From contig JAMOAW010000045.1 of NCBI GenBank assembly GCA_039908535.1, positions 1 through 19,722 on the forward strand: a stretch of 19,722 bases of DNA, given 5' to 3'. The DNA is from JAMOAW01 sp039908535. Its GTDB lineage: Bacteria; Pseudomonadota; Magnetococcia; Magnetococcales; JADFZT01. Below are positions 1 to 8,256 of this stretch, piece by piece (position 1 is the stretch's first letter; every line of letters starts with the position of its first letter). The translations under genes and the position numbers were made by a program. The notes beneath the pieces were generated by a model. That model was not told where the DNA came from. It searched no databases and worked only from the letters and a program-made list of their open reading frames with translations.

Positions 1-1
1 G

Positions 2-97
2 GTGGACTGGAAATGGGAATCAACCCCTTATTCCTGCAAGGCCAAAGAAAACGAAAATGAAGAACTTGTTCAATTGGTTAGGAGAATAGCAGCATGA
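2..97 (+). CDS. Possible C-terminal end of an unidentified gene (partial)
   Basis: An open frame enters from the left edge and ends at a TGA at 95-97, giving about 31 residues that finish in a charged helix (KAKENENEELVQ then LVRRIAA). No start codon lies in the window. The composition (Lys/Glu-rich, helical) looks protein-like, and the frame could be the tail of a gene cut by the window edge. I do not recognise the family. It faces the transposase remnant at 191-565 tail to tail. A chance open frame of this length is quite possible. Confidence 0.25.
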   Translation: MDWKWESTPYSCKAKENENEELVQLVRRIAA

Positions 98-190
98 CCG
101 CTTTTTGGGAATGCACCCACGCGAAAGGTGATTGCGTTTGAGCTCCGACGATAGGTGGTACTGCCAGTACCCATGGAAGTCACCGCTTGA

Positions 191-565
191 TCATAAAGAC
201 CTTAATTTTAGCACGGCTTCAGCCCTCTTTAGCCCCCTCATTAAAAAGGCAGGCGGTTGCTTTTCCTGCTCTTGAAGCAATAGCAAACAAATCTGTCGAA
301 AGAAAGTAGAAGCATTGCGCAATCGTTTTAATAAAGCCACGTCCGACACATCCGCCAAGTTTCCAGCACGACCTCTTGCCGCAGTCTCGCGAAGAGAATA
401 ACCAAGCCCAAGGTGCATAAACAGCCGCCGCAATAGTATTCCAATTAATGGAATATCTCGCAGTCTTTCAACCGCTTTGGTCGCGCGTGCCATTGTTTCC
501 CAATCATTGAGCAAAAGGCTCAAAACGTATTCCCAACTACCTTCTAGCAAATTTTGTGTATTCAT
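191..565 (-). pseudogene. IS4-family transposase, N-terminal fragment
   Basis: This 124-aa product looks like the N-terminal helical domain of IS4-type transposases, which catalyse DDE-type cut-and-paste transposition. The diagnostic stretch is LGYSLRETAARGRAG followed by ADVSDVALLKRLRNA, with family-like spacing to LLLLQEQEKQPP. The ATG at 563-565 is chosen because a GGAGG lies 5 bases upstream (plus-strand cctcc at 571-575); an upstream in-frame GTG would add 11 residues. The reading ends at a TGA where the family would enter its DDE catalytic domain (roughly 300 more residues). The sequence at 1-190 gives no convincing continuation in any minus frame, so this is a decayed or internally deleted element. 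No terminal inverted repeats were recognised. Confidence 0.7.
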
Positions 566-722
566 GGTAACCTCCTGAGATACCAAATCATACACCATTA
601 TTTCGCAAATTGAAATATGTTAGCGCTTATGGGAGTGCTTCCCCCACCCCCATGCTTGGGGGTTACAAAGTCAAAAACAAATTCAAAAGCAACACATTGT
701 AGACTCTGCCTCCAAACCTCCG

Positions 723-745
723 CCGGGGAGCGTGACGCTCCCCGG
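723..745. repeat. G/C hairpin (ccggggagcg/cgctccccgg), relative of the dispersed repeats
   Basis: A perfect 10-base inverted repeat with a 3-base loop. Read on the minus strand, its surroundings (a GGAGGGGG lead-in, the hairpin, then a GGTTTGG tail) match the layout of the hairpin repeats at 4753, 13318 and 13445, although the stem bases differ. It is therefore probably a diverged member of the same dispersed repeat family. It has no U-run that would make it an ordinary terminator. Confidence 0.6.
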
Positions 746-1061
746 CCCCCTCCAAAAATACTTTATTGAACGCAAATTGGTATAAAATTCAGAAACATTA
801 TTGGTGCAAAATATGCATATAAAACCATAAATAGATAACAAAAAATGTGGCTTAATAAATTGCAACAAAAGATCAACAAACAAGCATAGAAAAAGTTCTT
901 CATTATCATCTTATTTGGACAAAAAAAATATATTTATGTAAAAATGTAAAATAAAAACTAATTTGTAACAATAATAACAAATCGTTTAAACAATTTTTTT
1001 TCCATTTATGATAGAAAAATTATATTTTTTTTACAGTTTAAGAGCAAAACAATTGTCAGTG

Positions 1062-1067
1062 TATAAT
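1062..1067 (+). promoter_or_regulatory. Candidate -10 box for fadI
   Basis: A consensus TATAAT lies about 135 bases upstream of the fadI start in an AT-rich tract. The best -35-like hexamer is TTTAAG at 1037-1042, with a long 19-base spacer, so support is weak. In this AT background a TATAAT also occurs by chance. Confidence 0.25.
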
Positions 1068-1202
1068 TATTTTCTAATATACTGAGCAATTTAGCAAAAT
1101 ACTTCATCTAAAAAAGGGAGGCAGCAAAAGTTTAGAGTCGAAACAGGTTGAAACACTTCTTTAACGTTGTATAAAAAGATTGTGTTAAACAAGGAGGTTC
1201 TC

Positions 1203-2558
1203 ATGGCGACATCAAACACGGAAAGAGTTTTAAATGGGATCATTCCCAGGTGCGCAAACCTCACAAAAACCGAAAGAACACGCGATGTATTCGTCGTAGA
1301 TGGCTGTCGCACGCCATTTTTAAAGGCCATGGGCACGACAGGTCCTTTGAGCGGTGCGGATTTGGCCGTGATTGCTGGACGCTCTCTTTTATTACGTCAA
1401 CCCATTACAGAACAGATGCTGGACGAAGTGATTTTGGGTTGTGTGCTACCCGCTCCAGAAGAGGCCAACATCGCCCGCACCGTGGCCTTGCGTTTGGGCT
1501 GCCCCTGGGAAACACCGGCCTGGACAGTGCAACGCAACTGCGCCTCTGGACTCCAGGCCGTAGATACGGCGGTGCGAACCATTCAGACTGGAGAAGCCCA
1601 TTTAATCCTGGCTGGCGGCGTCGAGGCCATGAGCCGCGCCCCTTTGTTATGGCGCTCCGAACTGGTCAACTGGCTGGCTGCCTGGAAACAATCTCGCCGC
1701 CGTCTGGATAAATGGCAACTGCTACGCCGTTTACGACCCAGCCTGCTGCGACCCGTCATCGCACTCCTCAAAGGCTTGACCGACCCCACCACCGGCTTAA
1801 GCATGGGCCAAACAGCAGAAGTCACCGCTCACCGTTTTGGTATCTTACGAGAAGAGATGGATCACTATGCCATGCAAAGCCACCTACGCTTGGCCAAGGC
1901 CTGGCAGGCGGACCACTTTAAAGAAGAGGTGGTGGAGAGCTTTACCCCTGACGGTTCTCTCTTTACAGAAGATCAAGGGCTGCGTCGCAATATTACTTTA
2001 GAGGGATTGGCCAAACTGGCACCGGTCTTTGACCGCTTCGATGGGGCCTTGACCGCTGGCAATAGCGCCCAAATCACCGATGGGGCCTGTTTGCTCTTAC
2101 TGGCCAGCGCAGAGGCGGTCAAAACCCACCGATTAACGGTTTTAGGTCGTGTAAGCCCGGCCCAATGGGTGGGGTTAGACCCTCTACACATGGGACTTGG
2201 ACCGGTCCATGCCATCCAAAAGTTATTACAAAATCACAATTTATCCATGGAAAACATCGACTATTGGGAGATCAACGAAGCCTTTGCTGCCCAAGTTTTA
2301 AGTTGCTGTGCCGCCTTGGCCGATCCCACCTACTGCCAGACCGAACTACACCTAAGCGAACCCCTAGGGGTATTGCCCATGACCCATTTGAATATCGATG
2401 GTGGGGCGATCAGTGTGGGTCATCCGGTTGGGGCCAGCGGGGCTCGAATTCTTTTGCGTTTACTCCACATTCTCAAACGTAAACAAGCCCATCAAGGTAT
2501 CGCCGCTTTATGTATTGGCGGTGGACAAGGTGGGGCGATGCTTGCTCAGTCGGCTTAA
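1203..2558 (+). CDS. fadI: Acetyl-CoA C-acyltransferase (3-ketoacyl-CoA thiolase)
   Basis: This 451-aa thiolase cleaves 3-ketoacyl-CoA with CoA to acetyl-CoA and a shortened acyl-CoA, the last step of beta-oxidation, in the cytoplasm. Visible landmarks are the N-terminal RTPF at about 36-39, the nucleophile in NCASGLQAV (Cys113), GGVEAMSRAP, NEAF (358-361), the catalytic His in GHPVGASGAR (His407) and the second catalytic Cys in CIGGGQGG (Cys437). The ATG at 1203 has AAGGAGG at 1191-1197, so an in-frame ATG at 1167 is rejected. It ends 13 bases before fadJ, so the pair is an operon encoding the thiolase and hydratase/dehydrogenase subunits of one complex. The length and fadJ partner favour FadI over FadA. 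It could act in either degradation or reversible synthesis. Confidence 0.93.
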   Translation: MATSNTERVLNGIIPRCANLTKTERTRDVFVVDGCRTPFLKAMGTTGPLSGADLAVIAGRSLLLRQPITEQMLDEVILGCVLPAPEEANIARTVALRLGCPWETPAWTVQRNCASGLQAVDTAVRTIQTGEAHLILAGGVEAMSRAPLLWRSELVNWLAAWKQSRRRLDKWQLLRRLRPSLLRPVIALLKGLTDPTTGLSMGQTAEVTAHRFGILREEMDHYAMQSHLRLAKAWQADHFKEEVVESFTPDGSLFTEDQGLRRNITLEGLAKLAPVFDRFDGALTAGNSAQITDGACLLLLASAEAVKTHRLTVLGRVSPAQWVGLDPLHMGLGPVHAIQKLLQNHNLSMENIDYWEINEAFAAQVLSCCAALADPTYCQTELHLSEPLGVLPMTHLNIDGGAISVGHPVGASGARILLRLLHILKRKQAHQGIAALCIGGGQGGAMLAQSA

Positions 2559-2571
2559 AGGGAGAAAAACC

Positions 2572-4719
2572 ATGACCACCCGTACAGACCAACACTGGCA
2601 TTATGAAGTGGATATAAACGGCTTTATTTGGTTAAGCCTGGATTATCAACACGGCAGTGCCAACGTTTTATCCGGTGCTGTGTTAAAAGAACTGGGCCAA
2701 CTATTGGAAAAAATCGCCCCTCTCCAAGCCAAAGGGTTAATTTTACGTTCAGCCAAACCGAAGGGGTTTATTGCCGGGGCTGATGTCAGCGAATTTTCCT
2801 CTTTTATGAATCAACAACAGGCGACCGAGGGAATTTTACGAGCCAAACCTATTTTTGAACGTTTAGAGTCCCTCCCTTTTCCCACTGTAGCTATGATTCA
2901 TGGCTACTGCTTAGGGGGCGGGCTGGAGTTGGCCTTGTGCTGTGATTATCGGGTAGCCGAAGATGGTCCGACCACCCGACTTGGTCTGCCAGAGGTAAAA
3001 ATGGGCATTCACCCAGGTTTTGGCGGCACGGTCCGACTGCCGCGCTTAATTGGCCCCCTGCCCGGCCTTGAACTCATGCTCACCGGTCGCTCGATCACGC
3101 CACAAGCGGCCTTAAAACTTGGGCTGGTGGATGCCATCGCCCCCAGCCGCCATTTGACCAAGGCCTCGTTGCGACTATTAACCCACCTCCCCAGCAAACA
3201 GCATCCCTCCTGGCGACACCGACTGCTCAATTGGGCACCCTTGCGGCCAGTGGTCGCCAAACTTCTTAGAGAAAAAACACGGACAGCAGCCCCAGAGGCC
3301 CACTATCCAGCCCCCTACGCCCTGATTGATCTTTGGCAACGCCATGCCGGAAATCCCCAACGGATGTACCACGAAGAGGCCCTCTCTACTGCCCGCTTGA
3401 TGCTTGGCAACAGCTCCCGCAATTTGGTACGTTTGTTTACTTTACGCGAGCAGCTCAAGGCACCCGGTTACGCCTCAAAATTTCACCCAAAGCGGGTCCA
3501 CGTAATTGGTGCGGGACTCATGGGGGGAGATATCGCCGCATGGTGCGCCCAAAACGGCCTGACCGTCACCCTACAAGATCAAGACAATCAACAGATTGGC
3601 CGCGCTCTCCAACGGGCCAACTGCCAATTTATGAAAAAAAATCGAGACCCAAGATTGGTCCAAGAGATTCAAGACCGCCTTATTCCCGATCCCCACGGCC
3701 ATGGAGTAGAACGAGCCGATGTGGTGATTGAGGCGGTCTTTGAAAATTTAGAGGTCAAACAAAAGATTCTGAGCAGCGTGCAAGCGCGTCTACACTCAGA
3801 AGCCGTGCTGGCCACCAACACCTCCAGCATTCCACTTGAGCAGATCGCCTCTGTTTTAAACCGCCCAGAAGAGCTGATTGGCCTACATTTTTTCAATCCA
3901 GTGGCCAAAATGCCCCTGCTTGAGGTGGTGGTTGGACGATTAAACGACCCAGAGCGGCTGTGCAAAGGGTGCGGGTTTGCCTTAGCCATTGACCGACTCC
4001 CTTTAATGGTAAAAAGCGGACCGGGATTTTTGATCAACCGGATATTAATGCCCTATCTGCTCGAAGCAATCACCCTGGTTGAAGAGGGTGTTGCCCCGGA
4101 AGAGATTGACCAAGCGGCGATAGCCTTTGGAATGCCCATGGGACCGGTGCAATTAGCGGATGTGGTAGGTCTTTCGGTCTGTCTGTCGGTTGCGCACATT
4201 TTAGCTCCTCAATTGGGCATTGCGGTACCCAAGAGCCTAGAAAAGTTGGTCGAATCTGGCCATTTAGGCCGCAAAACCGGCCAAGGTTTTTATCATTATC
4301 ATCAAGACCAACTCAAGGGCTCCTCCTTCAAGGCCACGAGGCACCCGCCAGAGGATCTCCAAGATCGCCTCATCTATCCCATTCTCAATGAATCCATTGC
4401 CTGTCTACGCGAGGGCGTGGTGATGGATGGGGATCTGCTAGACGCTGGCGTCGTCTACGGTACCGGCTTTGCCCCCTTTCGCGGCGGACCTTTGCGCTTG
4501 ATCCAAGAACAGGGCATCCCCCCTACCCTAACCCGACTCAAAGAGCTCTCCCAACGCCACGGTGCCCGTTTCATTCCCGATGCAGGCTGGGAGGCCAATC
4601 ATTTAAAACGTCTTTTACAAAAAAAAGATATCCCCAACGACCAAGAACAAGCCTCGTTGTTCGACTCCACCCTAGCCAATAATACCAACATCATTCATTT
4701 AGTGCCTAACACGGGTTAA
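2572..4719 (+). CDS. fadJ: Multifunctional enoyl-CoA hydratase / 3-hydroxyacyl-CoA dehydrogenase (FadJ-like)
   Basis: This 715-aa alpha subunit of the trifunctional fatty-acid oxidation complex hydrates 2-enoyl-CoA and oxidises 3-hydroxyacyl-CoA with NAD+. The N-terminal crotonase domain (about 15-190) has the oxyanion-loop sequence IAGADVSEF and GGGLELAL with Glu119, and LGLPEVKMGIHPGFGG with Glu141, the catalytic pair. The Rossmann domain begins at about 309 with GAGLMGG (313-319). The dehydrogenase His439 (LHFFNP) and Glu451 keep the 12-residue spacing of FadB H450/E462. Two C-terminal HAD domains follow (GPGFLINRI, then FGMPMGP). The ATG at 2572 has GGGAG 7 bases upstream; an earlier in-frame start inside fadI is unlikely. 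Length equals E. coli FadJ to within one residue. Confidence 0.93.
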   Translation: MTTRTDQHWHYEVDINGFIWLSLDYQHGSANVLSGAVLKELGQLLEKIAPLQAKGLILRSAKPKGFIAGADVSEFSSFMNQQQATEGILRAKPIFERLESLPFPTVAMIHGYCLGGGLELALCCDYRVAEDGPTTRLGLPEVKMGIHPGFGGTVRLPRLIGPLPGLELMLTGRSITPQAALKLGLVDAIAPSRHLTKASLRLLTHLPSKQHPSWRHRLLNWAPLRPVVAKLLREKTRTAAPEAHYPAPYALIDLWQRHAGNPQRMYHEEALSTARLMLGNSSRNLVRLFTLREQLKAPGYASKFHPKRVHVIGAGLMGGDIAAWCAQNGLTVTLQDQDNQQIGRALQRANCQFMKKNRDPRLVQEIQDRLIPDPHGHGVERADVVIEAVFENLEVKQKILSSVQARLHSEAVLATNTSSIPLEQIASVLNRPEELIGLHFFNPVAKMPLLEVVVGRLNDPERLCKGCGFALAIDRLPLMVKSGPGFLINRILMPYLLEAITLVEEGVAPEEIDQAAIAFGMPMGPVQLADVVGLSVCLSVAHILAPQLGIAVPKSLEKLVESGHLGRKTGQGFYHYHQDQLKGSSFKATRHPPEDLQDRLIYPILNESIACLREGVVMDGDLLDAGVVYGTGFAPFRGGPLRLIQEQGIPPTLTRLKELSQRHGARFIPDAGWEANHLKRLLQKKDIPNDQEQASLFDSTLANNTNIIHLVPNTG

Positions 4720-4752
4720 ACAAGGAGTGTACACGAAAAAATTCTCTGTTCA

Positions 4753-4823
4753 TAAAAAAAGAGGGGGTCTGGGGGATTCATCCCCCAGGGTTTTATCCTC
4801 GACTTTTTTTTGCCCAAAGGGCA
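4753..4823. repeat. Dispersed hairpin repeat, copy A
   Basis: An A-run, then GAGGGGGT, the 20-base palindrome ctgggggattcatcccccag at 4769-4788, a T-rich stretch and a second small hairpin gcccaaagggc at 4812-4822. The same order of parts recurs at 13318-13427 and 13445-13566. It sits 33 bases past the fadJ stop and may end that transcript on the plus strand (the stem is followed at 4803 by a T-run), although the stem-to-T distance is longer than in a textbook terminator. Confidence 0.8.
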
Positions 4824-5044
4824 TTCTCTTGTTACAAGATTGCACCTTTCAGGTTGCAAAAAAAACTGCACCCTAGTCAACCATATAATGCCATTCTTCC
4901 CCATTCTGGTAAAATTTCGACTTGACAGCCATTGAAATTCATGATTTATATAAATTATTCAAACTATTTAATAATTATTTAACACCCCTAAAAAAAACAC
5001 CTCTCCCAAAAAGGAGATTTTTTGTCAAAAAACATTTAAAATAT

Positions 5045-5062
5045 GTGCAGAAAAAACTGCAC
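5045..5062. repeat. Small hairpin gtgcag-A6-ctgcac
   Basis: A perfect 6-base inverted repeat with a loop of six A. Its right half (A-run plus ctgcaccc) is repeated about 190 bases upstream near 4857-4873. No T-run follows, so it is not an evident terminator. Its function is unknown. Confidence 0.35.
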
Positions 5063-5231
5063 CCACTCAAATTTTTTATAGAATTTGAAATTTATTTTTG
5101 GTAAATATCCAAAGGAGATAGTCTGACAAAAAAAAATTGAAAAAATGTTCACGATATATTTATACAACTCAACAACCTATGACTTTTTTTTGCATGAATG
5201 CAATAATATTTTATTATTTAATAAATCGCCA

Positions 5232-5260
5232 TTATTGCTCTATAACTGCCTAAATATAAT
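5232..5260 (+). promoter_or_regulatory. Candidate promoter for the FHA-phosphatase gene
   Basis: A consensus TATAAT at 5255-5260 has a weak -35-like TTATTG at 5232-5237 with a 17-base spacer. It would give a leader of about 30 bases to the TTG start at 5297. The very AT-rich context makes chance matches likely. Confidence 0.3.
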
Positions 5261-5296
5261 CATAATCAATAATTATGCTAAATGGAGTCATAACCA

Positions 5297-6730
5297 TTGA
5301 CTATATTTCCAACGATTGCCAGGCCCAGTTTATTAGACCGCTTTCGCGCTATGCTCAAAGCAAAAAAATGCCTGTCAGAAAATATGGATCTGCAAATAGA
5401 AATCCATTTACGTGGTCAAGAGGTCGCTATTTTAAACAAAGGGTTACCGATACAAATCCAATTAGGAAAAAACGGTAAAAAACTATATATGTACCCCGAT
5501 CTCTCTCCAAAATTTCCCCACGGAGAGGCTCCCCACAGCATGATTATTATAGATCCTGATACATTTTTTTCTAAAATAAGTGGTTTTATTCGTTTAGAAT
5601 ACAAAGAAACCATCTTGCTTGGCAGAGGGCAAAAGGATCAGGATATGTTGTTTCAATATCCAAAATCCGTGGCCAGACGGCATCTTTCTATTCGCCATGC
5701 AGGGGCCAGTATTATTTTTAAAGATTTAGATGCAGAAGTAGGTACCTATGTTTCGACCCTCACGGATCCAGCCCTCATGGAACTACCAGACACCCATCGC
5801 CAAGAATGTCTGGAAAAATTAAAAAAAATATATGGGGGAGCTTTTCAACCCTTACCCCACAACAAAGCCCTCGCCACCATTCGCCAAGTAAATTCTCTTT
5901 TTTTCGAGGAAAAATATCGCGTTAAAGATTCTCGAAATTTACCAGGGGGGGTTATTCAACTTCCAGAGAATATGACACCCATTATTGTCGGTGATCTACA
6001 CGGACAGGTTGACAATCTGCTCAAAATTTTAACGGAAGGATCTTTTTTAAAAGAACTTGAGCAATCTTTGGCCTATCTGCTCATTCTTGGCGATGCGGTA
6101 CATTTAGAAATTGATGGTCAGATGGAAGAGATGACCTCCTCCATGTTAATGATGGATTTTATCTTTCGTTTAAAAATTCACTTTCCACATCAGGTATTTT
6201 ATATTCGTGGCAACCACGACAGCTTTTCGCCAGATATCCGCAAAGGGGGGGTGATTCAGGGGGTATTGTGGGAAAGAAAATTGCGCATGGAACGGGGTGA
6301 AGAGTACGTCAACGAAATGAATCTTTTTTATGATCGACTTCCTTTTGTAGCCCTTTCCAACGATTTTATCACCTGCCATGCCGCCCCCCCGAAAGCCAAA
6401 GCGGATCTCAATCTATTAATCAACACCCACCAATACCCAGGATTGATCCATGAGTTAATTTGGAACCGATTGCAACGGCCCAATTATCCCGCTGGCTACA
6501 ACAAAGGCGATGTCAAACGTTTTCGCAAAGCGTTATTTCTTGATGAAAAGACCCCGCTCATCGTGGCCCACAACCCACTCACCCAAGAAGAGTCGGTTTG
6601 GCTCAATGCTGGAGAGATTGAAAATCACCACATTGTGTTTAGTGGTCGCCCGACCTGTATCGCCATTTTCAGCCGTTTTAACGGAGAGATTGCCCCCTTG
6701 ATTTTTCCCACCGAAAGTATGATTTATTAA
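5297..6730 (+). CDS. FHA-like domain fused to PPP-type metallophosphatase
   Basis: This 477-aa soluble protein is probably a Ser/Thr protein phosphatase that docks to phosphothreonine partners. Residues about 105-150 look like an FHA domain: GR at 109-110, Ser124 and RRH ending at His129 match the GR...S..H signature, followed by an F.DL...GTYV strand. Residues about 225-470 carry the calcineurin-like metal ligands: GDLHG (Asp233, His235), GDAVH (Asp266), GNHD (306-308), His361 in CHAAPP and His425 in VAHNP. The PPP GDxxDRG motif reads GDAVHLE here, so it departs from classical PP1/PP2A. No signal peptide or membrane helix is seen. The TTG at 5297 has GGAG 9 bases upstream; the first in-frame ATG (Met19) is an alternative. 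It stands alone between the fad and tat operons, with no kinase nearby. Confidence 0.75.
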   Translation: MTIFPTIARPSLLDRFRAMLKAKKCLSENMDLQIEIHLRGQEVAILNKGLPIQIQLGKNGKKLYMYPDLSPKFPHGEAPHSMIIIDPDTFFSKISGFIRLEYKETILLGRGQKDQDMLFQYPKSVARRHLSIRHAGASIIFKDLDAEVGTYVSTLTDPALMELPDTHRQECLEKLKKIYGGAFQPLPHNKALATIRQVNSLFFEEKYRVKDSRNLPGGVIQLPENMTPIIVGDLHGQVDNLLKILTEGSFLKELEQSLAYLLILGDAVHLEIDGQMEEMTSSMLMMDFIFRLKIHFPHQVFYIRGNHDSFSPDIRKGGVIQGVLWERKLRMERGEEYVNEMNLFYDRLPFVALSNDFITCHAAPPKAKADLNLLINTHQYPGLIHELIWNRLQRPNYPAGYNKGDVKRFRKALFLDEKTPLIVAHNPLTQEESVWLNAGEIENHHIVFSGRPTCIAIFSRFNGEIAPLIFPTESMIY

Positions 6731-6906
6731 CAACTCACCCTAAACAGATATCACGTAAAAATTTATTTTATAAAAAAAATCAAAAAATCCACCAAACAAA
6801 AAGGTAGTAACTAGCTTCTCGACCATATTTTAGGTAAACTTCTTTTTTGTTGTTTATGTAGCCAAGAGAAAAAGCCTAAATCACATTCGCCAAGGAGTGT
6901 ACGACC

Positions 6907-7122
6907 ATGTTCGGTATTGGGACATCGGAACTCATTATTATTCTCGTTATCGTTTTGATCGTCTTTGGAGCAGGAAAATTGCCCAAGGTGATGAGAGATG
7001 TCGGACTCGGCGTTAAAAGCTTTAAAAAAGCCATGTCCGATACAGACCCAGATGAAATTGAAAAAAGTGCTCAATCCACCATTGAGGGCCAAGTCAAGAA
7101 TGAAAATATCAAGAACACCTAA
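6907..7122 (+). CDS. tatA: Sec-independent protein translocase TatA
   Basis: This 71-aa pore-forming subunit of the twin-arginine translocase oligomerises in the inner membrane to pass folded proteins. A hydrophobic N-terminal helix (residues 8-22, ELIIILVIVLIVFG) is followed by the hinge and amphipathic helix (GAGKLPKVMRDVGLGVKSFKKAM) and an acidic tail, as in the TatA/E family. An AAGGAG precedes the ATG by 9 bases. It heads a tatABC cluster; the 176 bases upstream are AT-rich and must hold the promoter, but I could not fix its boxes. Confidence 0.92.
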   Translation: MFGIGTSELIIILVIVLIVFGAGKLPKVMRDVGLGVKSFKKAMSDTDPDEIEKSAQSTIEGQVKNENIKNT

Positions 7123-7139
7123 ATAGGAGATAACCATCC

Positions 7140-7496
7140 ATGTTAGGAATGGGATGGAGTGAAATATTTGTCATTCTCATCGTAGCCCTTCTGGTCATTG
7201 GACCAGAAAAACTTCCAGATGTGGCTCGAACAATTGCTAAAACATTCCGTAGTTTTCAACGTATGGCCAATGAAGTACGTGACAGCATCCAACTTGAAGA
7301 GAGCAGAACCAACTCTCGCAGGCCGCCCTATGTCGCCCCTCAAACCACAGAGTTGGAAACGCACACCCCCAACGATACCACGGACGATTTTCTCCACGAT
7401 GCCATAGATGTCCTTGAAATGGAACATCCCAAAACAACCAGCGCCGTAGAGGTCCAAAACAAAGAGGTAAGAGCGAAAAATGAGCCTAAACAATGA
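7140..7496 (+). CDS. tatB: Sec-independent protein translocase TatB
   Basis: This 118-aa protein has an N-terminal membrane helix (about residues 7-21), then GPEKLPDVARTIAKTF and a long amphipathic helix. TatB sits with TatC in the receptor that binds twin-arginine signal peptides. The start MLGMGWSEIF carries the polar Glu8 typical of TatB. It is shorter than E. coli TatB (171 aa), ending in a low-complexity, Thr/Pro/Glu-rich tail. An AGGAG sits 10 bases before the ATG. Its last 17 bases overlap the start of tatC, implying translational coupling. Confidence 0.9.
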   Translation: MLGMGWSEIFVILIVALLVIGPEKLPDVARTIAKTFRSFQRMANEVRDSIQLEESRTNSRRPPYVAPQTTELETHTPNDTTDDFLHDAIDVLEMEHPKTTSAVEVQNKEVRAKNEPKQ

Positions 7497-8256
7497 TGAA
7501 AAGGCCCCTTTGCTCGATCATCTAATCGAACTTAGAAATCGCCTGATGATCTCTGTGTTGGCCATTTTGATTGGTTTTCTTATTTGCTACGGTTTTTCAG
7601 AAGAAATCTACCTTTTTTTGTTACGCCCATTGCGCGAAGTGATGGGGCCAAACGCCAAAATGATCTATACAGGTCTGGCCGAGGCTTTTTTTACTTACAT
7701 GAAGGTAGCCTTTTTTGCGGCTCTTTTTCTCGCGTTGCCTGTGGTATTAAGCCAAATTTGGCAATTCGTTGCTCCCGGCTTATATCAACATGAAAAAAGG
7801 GCTTTTTTACCTTTTTTAATCCTGGCCCCCTTACTATTTTTTGTAGGAGGAGGGATTGCTTATGCCTTTGTTTTTCCGATGGCTTTTAAATTTTTTCTCA
7901 GTTTTGCCAATGAGTCCATAGAGGCCCAACTCAAACTGAATGAATATTTAAGCCTCGTCATCACCATGATTTTTGCCTTTGGTTTGGCCTTTGAACTACC
8001 GGTTGTTTTAATTCTCCTCATCAAAGCCCGTATTCTTTCCGTGGCCACCCTGCTCAGCAAACGTCGTTATAACATTGTGTTAACTTTTATTGTTGCCGCT
8101 ATTTTGACCCCTCCCGATCCTATTTCTCAGATTATGATGGCCATCCCATTATTGCTGCTCTATGAAATTTCGATTTTTATCGGACGCAAGGTCGAGCATA
8201 ACCGCGATCTGCGTGAAAACGATCCCGACTCTTTATCAATTACGGAAGAACTTTGA
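7480..8256 (+). CDS. tatC: Sec-independent protein translocase TatC
   Basis: This 258-aa polytopic inner-membrane protein, the same length as E. coli TatC, is the core of the twin-arginine receptor. The cytosolic N terminus has the family motif LLDHLIELRNRL (residues 11-22). Six hydrophobic segments follow, with the conserved GLAEAFFTYMKVAFF region, IWQFVAPGLYQHEKR and, near the end, ILTPPDPISQ. The ATG lies inside the end of tatB in another frame. The stop TGA overlaps the TTG start of the RNase J gene, so both junctions are overlaps and the genes are surely co-transcribed. Confidence 0.95.
   Translation: MSLNNDEKAPLLDHLIELRNRLMISVLAILIGFLICYGFSEEIYLFLLRPLREVMGPNAKMIYTGLAEAFFTYMKVAFFAALFLALPVVLSQIWQFVAPGLYQHEKRAFLPFLILAPLLFFVGGGIAYAFVFPMAFKFFLSFANESIEAQLKLNEYLSLVITMIFAFGLAFELPVVLILLIKARILSVATLLSKRRYNIVLTFIVAAILTPPDPISQIMMAIPLLLLYEISIFIGRKVEHNRDLRENDPDSLSITEEL

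Larger units (their letters stand above)
566..1202. other. AT-rich intergenic spacer upstream of fadI
   Basis: About 640 bases without a credible gene. It holds a small G/C hairpin at 647-662 (ccccca / tggggg), a perfect G/C palindrome at 723-745 (listed separately), then a strongly AT-rich tract at about 880-1080 and a possible promoter near 1062. Short open frames on the minus strand here lack codon character and a Shine-Dalgarno sequence. The region probably separates old insertion-sequence debris from the fatty-acid operon and carries the fadI promoter. Confidence 0.6.
4720..5296. other. AT-rich intergenic spacer between fadJ and the FHA-phosphatase gene
   Basis: About 577 bases. In order: a Shine-Dalgarno-like caaggagtgtac just after the fadJ stop with no start codon behind it, a hairpin repeat (4753-4823), two copies of an A-run plus ctgcaccc motif (about 4857-4873 and 5051-5065), and a very AT-rich tract leading to the next gene. 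A 60-codon open frame at 4922-5104 is Lys/Phe/Leu-rich and looks like a by-product of base composition. No RNA gene was recognised. Confidence 0.6.

Noticed and set aside
641..662. C/G hairpin considered as a terminator
   Set aside because: No U-run follows the short stem on either strand.
683..883. Minus-strand 66-codon frame ending over the G/C palindrome
   Set aside because: Part of it is the palindrome translated; the rest is Phe/Ile-rich AT sequence without a Shine-Dalgarno.
4922..5104. 60-codon plus-strand frame in the AT-rich spacer
   Set aside because: Lys/Phe/Leu-rich product of low complexity crossing a hairpin, with no ribosome site; best explained by base composition.
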